Assembly: GCA_013426755.1 (NCBI GenBank)
Contig: AP019861.1
Location: 310,001 to 374,000 of the forward strand
DNA: 64,000 nt
Source: Spirochaetota bacterium
GTDB taxonomy: Bacteria > Spirochaetota > UBA12135 > COTS27
Direction: 5' to 3'
In this document: piece after piece, positions 26,205 through 35,364 of the stretch
Numbering within the stretch: the first letter of the stretch is position 1
Layout of the letters: the number at the start of each line of letters is the position of its first letter
The notes under the pieces: model-generated
What the model was told of the DNA's origin: nothing
The model's database searches: none
What the model saw: the letters and a program-made list of their open reading frames with translations, nothing else
Position numbers and translations under genes: made by a program

Positions 26205-27767
26205 ATGGCCGACAACGTTAAAATGGTGAAATCACTGCAAGAAACTAAAAGTGCTCCCGCTAAAAAAGTAACAGAAGCAACTTATCGCATGCAAGCACCT
26301 ACTTTAAGGCAAAATGCTCATAAAGAACCATTCTCAACGCTACAAAACAGTAACACTCTTCAAAATTTCCTGCAGGCAATTGATAACATCTTTACAAATT
26401 ATCCCTATAGACGTTATCAACATAAGTTCACAAAGATTGACTTAGCAACATTGGGGGCGTTTTTCCGTGAAAATTTCTTAACGCAACGCTACGCCTGGGT
26501 GGTCACTCGAGAACAACTCGTCAAAGAACTCCAATTATTAACAGATAGTAAACCAATATCGACAGATAATCACTCAGATCACCCAGTATTGACAGACAGT
26601 AAGCCAATAATCACATCAACTGCGGACATTAAAGAATTATTTCAAATAGCAGAGAATGCTAGTAAAGAACAGCAGTCTCAGCAGCATTCCGCTCAACAAA
26701 GCAATGTAAAATATAACGCTAGCGCTCCACCTCTTAATTTTTCCGATCGTGTTATAGGAATAGGTTCTCTTAAACCATTTGCACTGCTTTCAAATGTATT
26801 AAAAAAGGAAGTGTATTTGCTTAAAGATTTTTTCATTGCTACTTATGAGCAGGAAATGAATAGGCAGGAAATGACCGATCGCACCGCAAAAAAAGCTAAT
26901 TTTGATGTGAATGTTGAAGAAAAAGCGTATCACATATTGTGGCAGAACATGCTTAAAGCGATGTCAGGTGGTCGAAAAAATAATTTGCCTGCAGATAGTT
27001 TGCCTGTAAATAATTTGTCTGCGAATAATTTGCCTGTGTCTACGCTAACCGAAACAAACGATGGCAGCGAACAAGCCGCAATAAAAAGTAATCCTCAATT
27101 CATAGTCACACGTCTTCCCTCTGAAAACACAGTTGCTATCAATGCCCTGCTTAATAATGGTTTTTATTATGTGGCTAGTGAAACGATCTATACGCTTGTT
27201 CTGGCGGAAGAAGACCCATTTCCTGCTATTTTAAAAAGGGACCTTGCTTGTATAAATGATTTAGCGTGGAAAGAGCCTGATCTTTCCTTTCGGCTGGCGC
27301 ATTTAGCGGATCTGCCAGCACTTACGGCGCTTGTCGCTAAGACAACCTTTCCAACGCGTTATAGTTATGACAATCATTTTACTTCTGATATGGTACAGCA
27401 GATCTATCAAGAAACCCTCAAGCAAAGCTTCCAATTAGATAATCATTATGTGTGTTTGTGTGAAATGAACGTCAAAGGTGACCGTGTGCCTATAGGGTTT
27501 GTCTCATTTATTGTCAATAATTCGCTTTCTCAAATAACAAATAAGGGATGGGGAAGTTTGGATTATATTATTGTCGATGCCGCTTATAGAAAAAATGGCT
27601 TAGCGACACTACTCAATGCTTGGGCGATTAAATTTCTTTCTTGTCTAGGTGTTCGTATATTTCAAGTTAAAACACTTACACAAAATTATCCCAGCACGGC
27701 ACTTCTTATGCGAAGTGGTTTCTCAGCCACAGCTAGCAATGTCTTACTTCACAATTCGCTATCTTAA
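26205..27767 (+). CDS. GNAT-family acetyltransferase with long N-terminal region
   Basis: A GNAT fold occupies about residues 360-515: FRLAHLADLPALTALVAKT opens it, GFVSFIVNNSLSQ forms the central strands, and YIIVDAAYRKNGLATLLNAW holds the acetyl-CoA-binding R/Q-x-x-G-x-A signature (RKNGLA). MRSGFSA near the end is the usual GF turn. The substrate is unknown. The first ~330 residues are not recognised; they hold polar, Gln/Ser/Asn-rich linkers, including a repeated LPADSLPVNNLSANNLPV stretch at about 264-285. A region just before the GNAT fold (VAINALLNNGFYYVASETIY) resembles the front part of WecD-like sugar-amine acetyltransferases. The ribosome site is weak. No operon partner was seen. 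Confidence 0.75.
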   Translation: MADNVKMVKSLQETKSAPAKKVTEATYRMQAPTLRQNAHKEPFSTLQNSNTLQNFLQAIDNIFTNYPYRRYQHKFTKIDLATLGAFFRENFLTQRYAWVVTREQLVKELQLLTDSKPISTDNHSDHPVLTDSKPIITSTADIKELFQIAENASKEQQSQQHSAQQSNVKYNASAPPLNFSDRVIGIGSLKPFALLSNVLKKEVYLLKDFFIATYEQEMNRQEMTDRTAKKANFDVNVEEKAYHILWQNMLKAMSGGRKNNLPADSLPVNNLSANNLPVSTLTETNDGSEQAAIKSNPQFIVTRLPSENTVAINALLNNGFYYVASETIYTLVLAEEDPFPAILKRDLACINDLAWKEPDLSFRLAHLADLPALTALVAKTTFPTRYSYDNHFTSDMVQQIYQETLKQSFQLDNHYVCLCEMNVKGDRVPIGFVSFIVNNSLSQITNKGWGSLDYIIVDAAYRKNGLATLLNAWAIKFLSCLGVRIFQVKTLTQNYPSTALLMRSGFSATASNVLLHNSLS

Positions 27768-28530
27768 GCTAAATCTCACTTCATAACTTGCTATCTTAAT
27801 ACAATACATCTCAATATAATAATAGCTCAATCCAACATATCCCAATCCAATATATCTCAATCCAATATATCTCAATAACGAATAGCAATAACCATTCTAA
27901 CTGCACTTCTGTGGCTATTTAATACATTAAATGACGATAATAAAAATAGCATCATACATCATACATCATGGCATTGTGTACGATGGTGGCTAATAATAAA
28001 ATAAATTGAGTGTATTTAATCGGTTTTATTCGTAATAAATCATGTTAAACTCGTATTGACTTTATATAATATATTGCCTCTATATTTTTTAACGGCTCTT
28101 CATATTTTTTATTAGTGGGTGTTTTATTCTTAATTTATATGTTTTTTAAGAGTTGTTTTTTGGGGGTTGTTTTTAAGAACTATGTTTTTAGGTTAATTTT
28201 AGGATTTATATTAAGAATTACGTTTTAAGATTGACATTTGGTATAGAATATGCTATCTTTTAAAGGGAGTGGTTATTGAAATAGCATAGGATAAGTTTTT
28301 TGTATAAAGAAAGAAGGTATTTATTGAAATAGCATAGGATAAGTTCTGTGTTCGTTATTATTCACAGAGAGTATTTATTGAAATTACTAGTTTTTTAAAT
28401 AAAACATGGGCATATGGGTTCGGTATGCCGTCTAGTCGTCAGTATTAACAGAGAAAAACAGAGAAATATACAATTGTGTTCGTTATTACCCCGCTAAAAA
28501 ATTTAAAATATTGAGGTTGGTCTATCAATC
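27768..28530. other. Intergenic region with several short repeat families
   Basis: No gene is seen in 763 bp. Directly after the stop codon the last 22 bases of the GNAT gene recur (27747-27768 and 27779-27800, four mismatches). Then a CAATCCAATATATCT unit repeats about four times near 27821-27875, followed by CATCATACATCATA (about 27951-27967). The part 28020-28260 is very AT-rich, and a pair of perfect 25-bp repeats follows (separate entry). Confidence 0.7.
28273..28345. repeat. Perfect 25-bp direct repeat, 48-bp period
   Basis: TTATTGAAATAGCATAGGAT plus AAGTT occurs identically at 28273-28297 and 28321-28345. A shortened third copy (TTATTGAAAT) lies at 28375-28384. It lies 190-260 bp upstream of the transglutaminase-like gene and could be a regulatory tandem site or a recent duplication. 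Confidence 0.9.
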
Positions 28531-30144
28531 ATGGAAAAATATTTAAAAATTGTCTTTTTTGTTCAGATTTTTGTTATTGCCGTCCTAGTCTACTACAGTA
28601 TCCAGCTTAGACAGAAACAACAATCACTTTCATCTCATATCAATAATACGCCTACCTCAGAACATATCACGGAATCCACATCCAATCCCGATCAAGAAAC
28701 CTTAATAGCGGGATTCCAATCATTGAAGAATACCTTCAAAGGATTATGGAAGAGGGAATCCAATCATTCTGCTGCTCATTCTTCTTCAGATGAAAGCACA
28801 GGAAATTCTGCCTACTTAGCCAATACACTTGAAAAAGAGAGTTCCTTAGTCGTTTCTGTAGAAGAAGAACCTACCGAGAACCCGGCACAAAACCTCTCCG
28901 ATCTACTGTTTTCGCTTGAATTGTATGATCTTCCAGCCGCTAAAACGGAGGTCTTCTCGCACACCCTCGGTAGCGAATATGAAGACATCAAAAGACGCTT
29001 CTCTCCAGACGCACACCTATCTATCATCAAATACGGTAGTGATGACTTTAAAAATTCTACGCTAAGAGACAAACTTAACCAAGTCCTAACAATAAAATTA
29101 TACGTCATCGTTCGCTTCCATAATGCCATTGATTTTCCAATGATAAGCAGGTTGAAACGGGCTGGCTTCTCGCCGCTCAATCAATTTCCACTCAGCGAAT
29201 ATATCGATAAAAAATTGGGCGTTTTCTATGTGCGCTACCATAAATTGCTTCCAGCGGTATCTAGACTCACCAATATTGCCGACGTGTACATTTTAACCCA
29301 GTACACAGCACGCGGTTTTTATCAACTGGGCATGAAATCGCTCGCCGTAAACGATAACCTAGAACTTCAAATCAATATTCCTTTTTCAAAAAATGGACGC
29401 GAACTCTTATATAAAAAGAATACCATTGCAGGAACAACCAATTTTTCTGAAAAAGCCAGTGACCCACTTAAATCGCTCGTCTCCGTTCCATTCGCCAAAG
29501 GACAAATCGTTACTTTTCATAGCGATCTAAGTTATAAAATTGACCTAGAACAACTCGTCGATACCCATATCATCGTCCAGGGTAAGAATTATACGATTAA
29601 GCCTTATCTAGCCACCATGCAAGAACAAGCTCCAGAAATCCATCAAGAATTTACCCAATTTTCTGAAAAAATTGTTCCCTCCGCGTATATCGACTCGCTT
29701 ATCAGAAGAATTGATACCAATGCTCCTATATCAGACCTCTGGAAACAACTCACACGGATTCTCGATCGTGAAATCAATTATGATTGGCAAAAACGTGATC
29801 TCTTCTTCAGTGGCAATCTCACCTACTATAACATCAAGGATATGTACATGACCGCTGAAGAATTAGGTCGCAAACGTGTAGGTGCCTGCACAGAACGTAC
29901 TGCCCTTGAAATAGCTGTTCTTAGGAAATTAGGCATCGCTTCACGCGCCGCAACACGACTTTATCATATTTATACAGAAATCTACATTCCAAACGCAGGC
30001 TGGACAACAACTTCCCTCACCTTAAACGAAATTCCGCTCAATGCAGCCGCCGATGAAAATATGTCTTATTTCGTTTCATGGGAACCCAATCATCCTATTC
30101 GTCTCAAATGGGAAGGGTATCTGTACCCCAATATTATTTACTGA
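28531..30144 (+). CDS. Membrane-anchored transglutaminase-like protein
   Basis: A single N-terminal membrane segment (about residues 7-23) anchors the protein, followed by a Ser/Thr-rich linker to about 100 and a 300-residue region I do not recognise. The C-terminal part has a transglutaminase/protease-like core: RVGACTERTALEIAVLRKLG with Cys453 in the GxCxxxA position, RAATRL, and YHIYTEIYIP with His479 in the HxWxE position. The third catalytic residue, normally Asp in GWxxxDPT, falls on Ser in GWTTTSL. The enzyme may therefore be altered or inactive, or use another residue. Such proteins in bacteria act on envelope peptides or as structural folds. The start is ATG 28531 with TTGAGG about 12 bases upstream. 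Confidence 0.72.
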   Translation: MEKYLKIVFFVQIFVIAVLVYYSIQLRQKQQSLSSHINNTPTSEHITESTSNPDQETLIAGFQSLKNTFKGLWKRESNHSAAHSSSDESTGNSAYLANTLEKESSLVVSVEEEPTENPAQNLSDLLFSLELYDLPAAKTEVFSHTLGSEYEDIKRRFSPDAHLSIIKYGSDDFKNSTLRDKLNQVLTIKLYVIVRFHNAIDFPMISRLKRAGFSPLNQFPLSEYIDKKLGVFYVRYHKLLPAVSRLTNIADVYILTQYTARGFYQLGMKSLAVNDNLELQINIPFSKNGRELLYKKNTIAGTTNFSEKASDPLKSLVSVPFAKGQIVTFHSDLSYKIDLEQLVDTHIIVQGKNYTIKPYLATMQEQAPEIHQEFTQFSEKIVPSAYIDSLIRRIDTNAPISDLWKQLTRILDREINYDWQKRDLFFSGNLTYYNIKDMYMTAEELGRKRVGACTERTALEIAVLRKLGIASRAATRLYHIYTEIYIPNAGWTTTSLTLNEIPLNAAADENMSYFVSWEPNHPIRLKWEGYLYPNIIY

Positions 30145-30500
30145 GACCCTATTATGATTTATGGATATCTTGTTTATTGAGGTGAGATTAGAAGGTATAA
30201 TGCCCAACTGACTTGCAGATAATCTTTTCTTAATACCTCCTTGTTATTAATAATAAATTTACTTCTAACTATATTTCTAAGTATTTCGTCATTTATTGAT
30301 TGAATAAGTTTATTTAATGTGAGCTTATCTTAATCGGGCTTATTGTCAGAACAGAATATATCTAAGGACAACTACTCTAAGGATAACTACTTTCCTAGGC
30401 TTGATAAGATTGTAATAAAACCCTTACGCTAAGCGCAGTAGTTTATAATTGCTGTCTGCATCTGCATATATTCGTATACAGTTATATATTTTAAATATTT
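30145..30500. other. AT-rich spacer, no gene seen
   Basis: These 356 bp contain no plausible gene. Small duplications such as TCTAAGGACAACTACTCTAA (about 30360-30380) are present. A promoter for the DHH gene is expected near its 3' end but no clear one is seen, and the DHH start itself lacks a Shine-Dalgarno sequence. Confidence 0.5.
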
Positions 30501-31418
30501 ATGGAACTTAAAAAATACCTTAAACTTAAAGATAAAGCCGATGGAGAACTACATAGACATATTATCATTGCACATCGCAATTGTCCTGACGGCGCTGCTA
30601 CAGTTGTTCTGGCTAAAAAGGTCTTCCCAGATATCTTTTATATCATGGCGTCTCATGAACGTATGCATCATGAAGCACTGCAAGCAGCAGAAGTTCTAGA
30701 ACCAGGGGGCATTTTAATCATTGCAGATATTGTCCCGCCCCAAGAAACGTTTTCTAAATTATTTGATATTCTTGCGGCTAAAAAAGCTTCGTGCCGCGTT
30801 TATGATCATCATCAATCCACGCAGTGGCTAGAAAATATGACACTTCCTACACATCTTAAGGGAGAGATTATCTTCAATATAGAAAAATGCGCCACTAAAA
30901 TTTTTTTTGATCATTACCTTCCCACCCATCCTTCACTAGCCCCCTATGAAAAATTTGTTCTTTATACCAATGATCGCGACCTGTGGATCAGGAATCATGC
31001 CGCCAGTGATGAACTGGCTTATTTTCATAGATTGCTAGGCGATGTGGGTTATATTAAACGATTTCTCAAAAATCCAATTCCAGAATTTGTCGACGACGGC
31101 AAAATGATCCTCAATGCCGCCAAACATCATCAATATCTTCGTGAAGAACGTCTTCTTAAAAACATTAAAATCCACTCCGATAAAGACAATTATAAATACG
31201 GTCTTCTTTACGGTGAGAGTGAAAGTTCTGATCTCCTCAATAAAGCCCTCGAACGCTATAAGTTGGAGTATGCTTTTCTTGTCAATCTGCATACTAAACG
31301 TGTCAGTATGCGTGGACGTGGAAATTTAGATTGTGCTCATTACGCAGAACAGTATGGTGGCGGCGGACATAAAAAAGCAAGCGGTTTTTCCATTCCCGTT
31401 AAAGAACCGCTCCTTTAA
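30501..31418 (+). CDS. DHH-family phosphoesterase
   Basis: This 305-residue protein of the DHH superfamily (nanoRNase/pAp phosphatase and related enzymes) hydrolyses phosphodiester or phosphomonoester bonds with two divalent metals. Seen: HRNCPDG (25-31), a variant of motif I HxDxDG; IADIVPP (74-80) with motif II Asp; YDHHQS (101-106), the DHH motif III; and TNDRDLW near 160. The C-terminal DHHA1-type substrate-binding motif GGGGHKKASGF lies at 286-296. The missing first Asp of motif I (Asn here) is a common variant. The exact substrate cannot be told from the sequence. It is followed after 35 bp by the DoxX-like gene. Confidence 0.88.
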   Translation: MELKKYLKLKDKADGELHRHIIIAHRNCPDGAATVVLAKKVFPDIFYIMASHERMHHEALQAAEVLEPGGILIIADIVPPQETFSKLFDILAAKKASCRVYDHHQSTQWLENMTLPTHLKGEIIFNIEKCATKIFFDHYLPTHPSLAPYEKFVLYTNDRDLWIRNHAASDELAYFHRLLGDVGYIKRFLKNPIPEFVDDGKMILNAAKHHQYLREERLLKNIKIHSDKDNYKYGLLYGESESSDLLNKALERYKLEYAFLVNLHTKRVSMRGRGNLDCAHYAEQYGGGGHKKASGFSIPVKEPLL

Positions 31419-31453
31419 AGACTGCTCTTGTTACTTACAGATGTAGAGATGTT

Positions 31454-31819
31454 ATGAATCATCGTCGTACAGTCATTGTTAACTTCGGAGCGGCTGCTTT
31501 GACGATACCCCTTTTTGTAAGTGCTTTCAATAAACTTACGCTCCAGCCTTCAATGGTAGAGACGATGCGGACTATGGGCTATGATACTATTATTCGTACG
31601 ATAGGGTGTCTGGAACTTATAACGGCTATATGTTTTGCTATTCCGCTTACACGTGCTTTGGGGTTCTTTTTTATCAATATTTACTTAGGGGGCGCTATTG
31701 CTGCTGAGCTCGCCTCAGACCCTTCACAAGTCATCGTCCCTTTATTTATGATCATAACTGCATGGGTGCTTATGCTTTATGATGATGCTAAGTGGCTCCT
31801 GCGCGGATTATTGAAATAG
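31454..31819 (+). CDS. DoxX-like small membrane protein
   Basis: This 121-aa protein has four hydrophobic segments (about 8-25, 47-65, 70-85 and 91-108). The pattern SAFNKLT...MRTMGY near the N-terminus, then IGCLELITAICFAIPLTRAL, matches DoxX-like proteins, in which a short conserved F/GxxKL segment precedes the LE pair in helix two. The function of such proteins is unclear; several are linked to redox stress. It is probably cotranscribed with the DHH phosphoesterase. Confidence 0.75.
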   Translation: MNHRRTVIVNFGAAALTIPLFVSAFNKLTLQPSMVETMRTMGYDTIIRTIGCLELITAICFAIPLTRALGFFFINIYLGGAIAAELASDPSQVIVPLFMIITAWVLMLYDDAKWLLRGLLK

Positions 31820-31977
31820 TATGGATTAGTTTTAAAAGAAATTATTCTATGCTCGCTCATTCGTTCACTCACTCTCTAAATCACTTAACAAGACCTCTTA
31901 GAAAATAGAAAATCACCTAGCGTGGTTCTCGTGTGGTGTTCTTGGGAGTGGTTATGCGATTTTAAGCTGAAGCCATA

Positions 31978-33519
31978 TTAGTCTTCAGCAGCAAACAGGG
32001 TGACGGCTTGTACAGCTTTTTTCCAATTTTTGATAGCATTAGCGCGCTCAGCGGCTTCGCTCGCTTTTTCTAGATGGGGCGTAATTAGAGTGCCTTCTTT
32101 GTTGAGTTCATTAAAAATGCTTTTATCTTTATAAAGCCCTGCTTGAAATGCAGCTAGATACGTCGCTCCCAATGCCGTTGTTTCTAGGCTATTAGGACGA
32201 ATAATATCTAGCCGATTGAGTTCAGTCATGAAGCGAAGTAGCCAATCGCTAGTCGCCAGACCTCCATCTACGTGTAGACTGGTGGGTTTGATGCCATCGC
32301 GTGTGAGCACTTCTATCAAATCATACGTCTGAAAAGCAATGGCTTCGAGACCTGCGCGGATAAGGTGTTCTTTTGAAGTGCCCCGTGTAAGACCAAATAC
32401 AGCACCACGCGCCCGGGCATTCCAATGTGGAGGACCGAGTCCATTGAAACTAGGCACGATATAGACGCCGTCGCTACTGGCTAATTGGGTCGCCATCAAA
32501 TCACTTTCATCATAGGAGGTTATAAAATTCATTTTTTCTTTAAACCATTTCAATAACGCTCCTGCTATAAAGATAGACCCTTCGATCGCATACTGCGGCG
32601 CTTCGTCTTGCCTGCGACAGGCACAGGTCGTAAGCAGTTTGTGTTTAGACAAAAGTGCTGTAGCACCTGTGTGTACGAGCAAAAAAGCCCCCGTTCCATA
32701 TGTGCTTTTCATCATTCCTTCTGTGAGGCAGCCATGTCCAAATAACGATGATTGCTGGTCTCCTGCGACGCCTAAAATCGGCACGGGTGTTCCTAAGATA
32801 TCTTTCGCTGTTACGCCAAAATGTGAGCTAGAAGCTACAACACGCGGCACCATAGCAGCGGGAATGTTAAAGATTTTTAGCAATTCTTTATCCCACGTAT
32901 GGGTATGAATATTGTATAAACTTGTTCGTGCAGCGTTTGTTTCATCGCTGATGTGAATCGCTTTTTCAGAGCCCGCGTTAGTTGTATTTCCCCGAGTAAG
33001 CCGCCAGATGAGAAAACTGTCTATCGTGCCAAATAAAAGTTCTCCGCGTTCTGCACGCACTCTCGCACCAGGAATATTATCGAGAATCCAACTGAGTTTT
33101 GTTGCACAGAAGTACGGGTCTAAATAAAGACCTGTCTTTTTATGGACAATATCACCGACGCCGTCGTTACGGAGGCGTGCACACATATCCGCTGTACGTT
33201 TGTCTTGCCAGACAATAGCCTTGTACACCAATTGACCTGTCATGCGGTCCCAGACAACGGTTGTTTCACGTTGATTGGTAATACCGATGCCAGCTAGTTT
33301 TTCTACGGGAATAGTTGCTTTTTCGATGACTTTACGCATGACGGCAAGGGTGGATTGCCAGATCTCTTCTCCATCATGCTCTACCCAGCCACTGTGTGGA
33401 TAGTATTGCTTGAATTCTTGTTGAACTAAGGCTACCGCCTTATGGGTAAGCGTATCGTAGATGAGGGCACGACTGCTCGTCGTGCCCTGGTCAATTGTTA
33501 ATATGTGGTGTTTTTCCAC
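31978..33519 (-). CDS. glpK: Glycerol kinase
   Basis: Glycerol kinase phosphorylates glycerol to sn-glycerol 3-phosphate, feeding lipid synthesis or glycolysis. The 513 residues include the N-terminal phosphate loop DQGTTSSRA (10-18), the glycerol-contact region TNQRETTVVWDR, IVWQDKRTADMC, the ATP region MKSTYGTGAFLLV, the loop GLGPPHWNARARGAVFGLTR and a C-terminal VDGGLATSDWLLRFM. The start is GTG at 33519, with TATAAT 12 bp upstream, which would leave a very short leader. The glpF and glpD genes are not adjacent, so glycerol uptake must be encoded elsewhere or occur by diffusion. Confidence 0.97.
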   Translation of the reverse strand: MEKHHILTIDQGTTSSRALIYDTLTHKAVALVQQEFKQYYPHSGWVEHDGEEIWQSTLAVMRKVIEKATIPVEKLAGIGITNQRETTVVWDRMTGQLVYKAIVWQDKRTADMCARLRNDGVGDIVHKKTGLYLDPYFCATKLSWILDNIPGARVRAERGELLFGTIDSFLIWRLTRGNTTNAGSEKAIHISDETNAARTSLYNIHTHTWDKELLKIFNIPAAMVPRVVASSSHFGVTAKDILGTPVPILGVAGDQQSSLFGHGCLTEGMMKSTYGTGAFLLVHTGATALLSKHKLLTTCACRRQDEAPQYAIEGSIFIAGALLKWFKEKMNFITSYDESDLMATQLASSDGVYIVPSFNGLGPPHWNARARGAVFGLTRGTSKEHLIRAGLEAIAFQTYDLIEVLTRDGIKPTSLHVDGGLATSDWLLRFMTELNRLDIIRPNSLETTALGATYLAAFQAGLYKDKSIFNELNKEGTLITPHLEKASEAAERANAIKNWKKAVQAVTLFAAED

Positions 33520-33633
33520 CTTGAAACTCTATTATAAGGTGTTGATAAGATAGAGTTTAATACCAGTCATGTCAGTATGATTAGAAGAAAAAATACAGGT
33601 TTAAAGGTGATGTTTTGATTCTTTGAGAAGAAA

Positions 33634-34005
33634 TTAGGCGCATCTTCCGCTACTAAGTTCTCGTTTTATAGCATCAATCTCACCTTTATTTTTTTGAATA
33701 GCTAGAGCGGCTGGTCCATCCCCTTTGACACCGATAGCAATGAATGCTAGCGGGAAGATGAACATTCCCCCAATAATCGCCCCTGTTACTAGACCTCTAT
33801 CTTTTTTAGCAAGTTTTTTCTGTACGGGATAGAAAGAGTCATTATCTGCCATCAATTTATCAAGTCGTGCACTTAGTTTTTCACAACTTACAGCACTTAT
33901 ATTTTGGGTGAACGGGTGAGGCGCTAATGACTTAGGAGGGGTTGCGCAGGCAGTAAAAAGTGCGAGTATTCCTAGCATTAAAGCAGTAGTTTTATAGATT
34001 TTCAC
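33634..34005 (-). CDS. Small predicted lipoprotein
   Basis: This is a 123-aa protein starting at GTG 34005, with an AGAGG ribosome site 8 bases upstream. The signal (MKIYKTTALMLGILALF) ends in a lipobox FTAC with Cys20. The mature chain has a short helical part (CEKLSARLDKLMADND), a glycine-bearing hydrophobic segment (LVTGAIIGGMFIFPLAFIAI) that may form a membrane-inserting helix, and a charged C-terminus (IDAIKRELSSGRC) with two Cys in addition to Cys20. Similar small lipoproteins with a glycine-rich hairpin are common in proteobacteria and their phages; I do not know a function. Confidence 0.72.
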   Translation of the reverse strand: MKIYKTTALMLGILALFTACATPPKSLAPHPFTQNISAVSCEKLSARLDKLMADNDSFYPVQKKLAKKDRGLVTGAIIGGMFIFPLAFIAIGVKGDGPAALAIQKNKGEIDAIKRELSSGRCA

Positions 34006-34294
34006 GGAAATTACCTCTGAATTTTTATTTAAAAGTGGATATTGTTTTAATAAAGGTTATTAATAAAGACTGTGTGTCTTATCAGTAAGATAGTTGGTTA
34101 AATAGTGGGTTACTGGTGATTAAAAATTATTATATCCATTATAACATATTATTTTATTTATAAAAAGTTAGTTTTCTAGTAAACGAATAGTAAAGATCAG
34201 TTAAAGTGAGGTATTTTTGGGCTATTTTCAATCATTGCCATCATTATTAATATTATATCCTATTAATTTATCACAGTGTATGAGTAGGTGCTGG

Positions 34295-35128
34295 TTAGTG
34301 GTTCCACCAATTTTCTGGCATGACTAAGTCTTCTCTCCCTGCATGATTGGGTCTGTCTAGCGGATGGGGAAGATTGACGGGGTTATTGTTTTTTAGCTTT
34401 TTAGCATAATCGTTACGTAAAAAAGTGCATTCAAAAACTTCGGGCGCTTCTATTCCATGCTTAACGACAATACCGTTATGATTATTGAGATGAACGTGAC
34501 AGATAGAAAATTCTTGAAATAGTTTTTGAAAGATGCTCTCAAAAATACTAAAAAACTGCGGATAGAGAATATTATCAACGGAATGAAATTCCACTATTAT
34601 ACAAATAAATCGTTTGAGTGTCTCAATTTCTTCTGTAAGAAAAACGTCGTATTCTGATCCCTCAATGTCCATTTGCAGTAGCAAATGGGTATCCAGCGGC
34701 GACACGTGGCTGTCAATCCAATGTTTTAATGTTATAAATTGATTTTTATTACGATTTCCAAGAAAATTCTTATCGAAGACAAAATTTGGGTTTGCAGTAG
34801 GAGGGCTATCGATACTGGCATCGGCAAGGAAACATTTGATTGCGTACTGATTGGCGAGGATCTCCTCGAAGGACACTTTCCGCTCAACGCCAGGACTAAA
34901 ACAATTGCTAATATCACTTAGTATTTTAGTTGGCACCAAATAACCCCCATCCGTATCTTTACCGATGCGTGTAAGGTCTACGGAGACATAGTTAGTTCTA
35001 AATAGCTTTAAAAATTTTTTTATGGCTATAAGTCTTATGGGCCTAATAAAAATCCCACGTCGAACAATAGACCACTGCATTTTACAGTATTTAGTCCAGT
35101 GGTCGTATTTTTTGAAGGAAGAAGGCAT
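34295..35128 (-). CDS. FkbM-like methyltransferase
   Basis: The 277 residues match the FkbM methyltransferase-domain pattern: RIGKDTDGGYLVP (54-66) as the starting glycine-rich block, then FSPGVERKVSFEEIL and CFLADASI as the nucleotide-binding core, and LLLQMDIEGSEYDVF (about 149-163) with the DIEGxE motif typical of the family. A C-terminal CHVHLNNHNG and PEVFECTFLR follow. Such enzymes methylate sugars or glycans, or are of unknown use. The N-terminus (about 1-48) is basic and amphipathic. It lacks the usual glycosyltransferase neighbours of surface-polysaccharide clusters. Confidence 0.8.
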   Translation of the reverse strand: MPSSFKKYDHWTKYCKMQWSIVRRGIFIRPIRLIAIKKFLKLFRTNYVSVDLTRIGKDTDGGYLVPTKILSDISNCFSPGVERKVSFEEILANQYAIKCFLADASIDSPPTANPNFVFDKNFLGNRNKNQFITLKHWIDSHVSPLDTHLLLQMDIEGSEYDVFLTEEIETLKRFICIIVEFHSVDNILYPQFFSIFESIFQKLFQEFSICHVHLNNHNGIVVKHGIEAPEVFECTFLRNDYAKKLKNNNPVNLPHPLDRPNHAGREDLVMPENWWNH

Positions 35129-35257
35129 TTTTTCTTAGCTTACGCAATATTTTATAACAATAACGCCAAGTGAGTTGGGATATTTTTAGAAAATTTCTTC
35201 TGTTAAAGGCGATAGCTGGCTGAGAGAACTCCCAGTTTCCTAATTTTCTCAGATTGC

Positions 35258-35350
35258 TTTCAGTAAGAACCTAGTATTTTCAGTAAGAATCAAGTATTAT
35301 TAGCGTCATATTAGTGTTATATTAGGGCAGTTGAGATTAGGGCAGTTGAG
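35258..35350. repeat. Two adjacent short tandem duplications upstream of the FkbM-like gene
   Basis: A 20-bp unit (TTTCAGTAAGAACCTAGTAT) is duplicated at 35258-35277 and 35278-35297 with three differences. A perfect 15-bp unit (ATTAGGGCAGTTGAG) is duplicated at 35321-35335 and 35336-35350. No gene is seen here. Confidence 0.9.
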
Positions 35351-35364
35351 TGGTTAAGAAAAAA

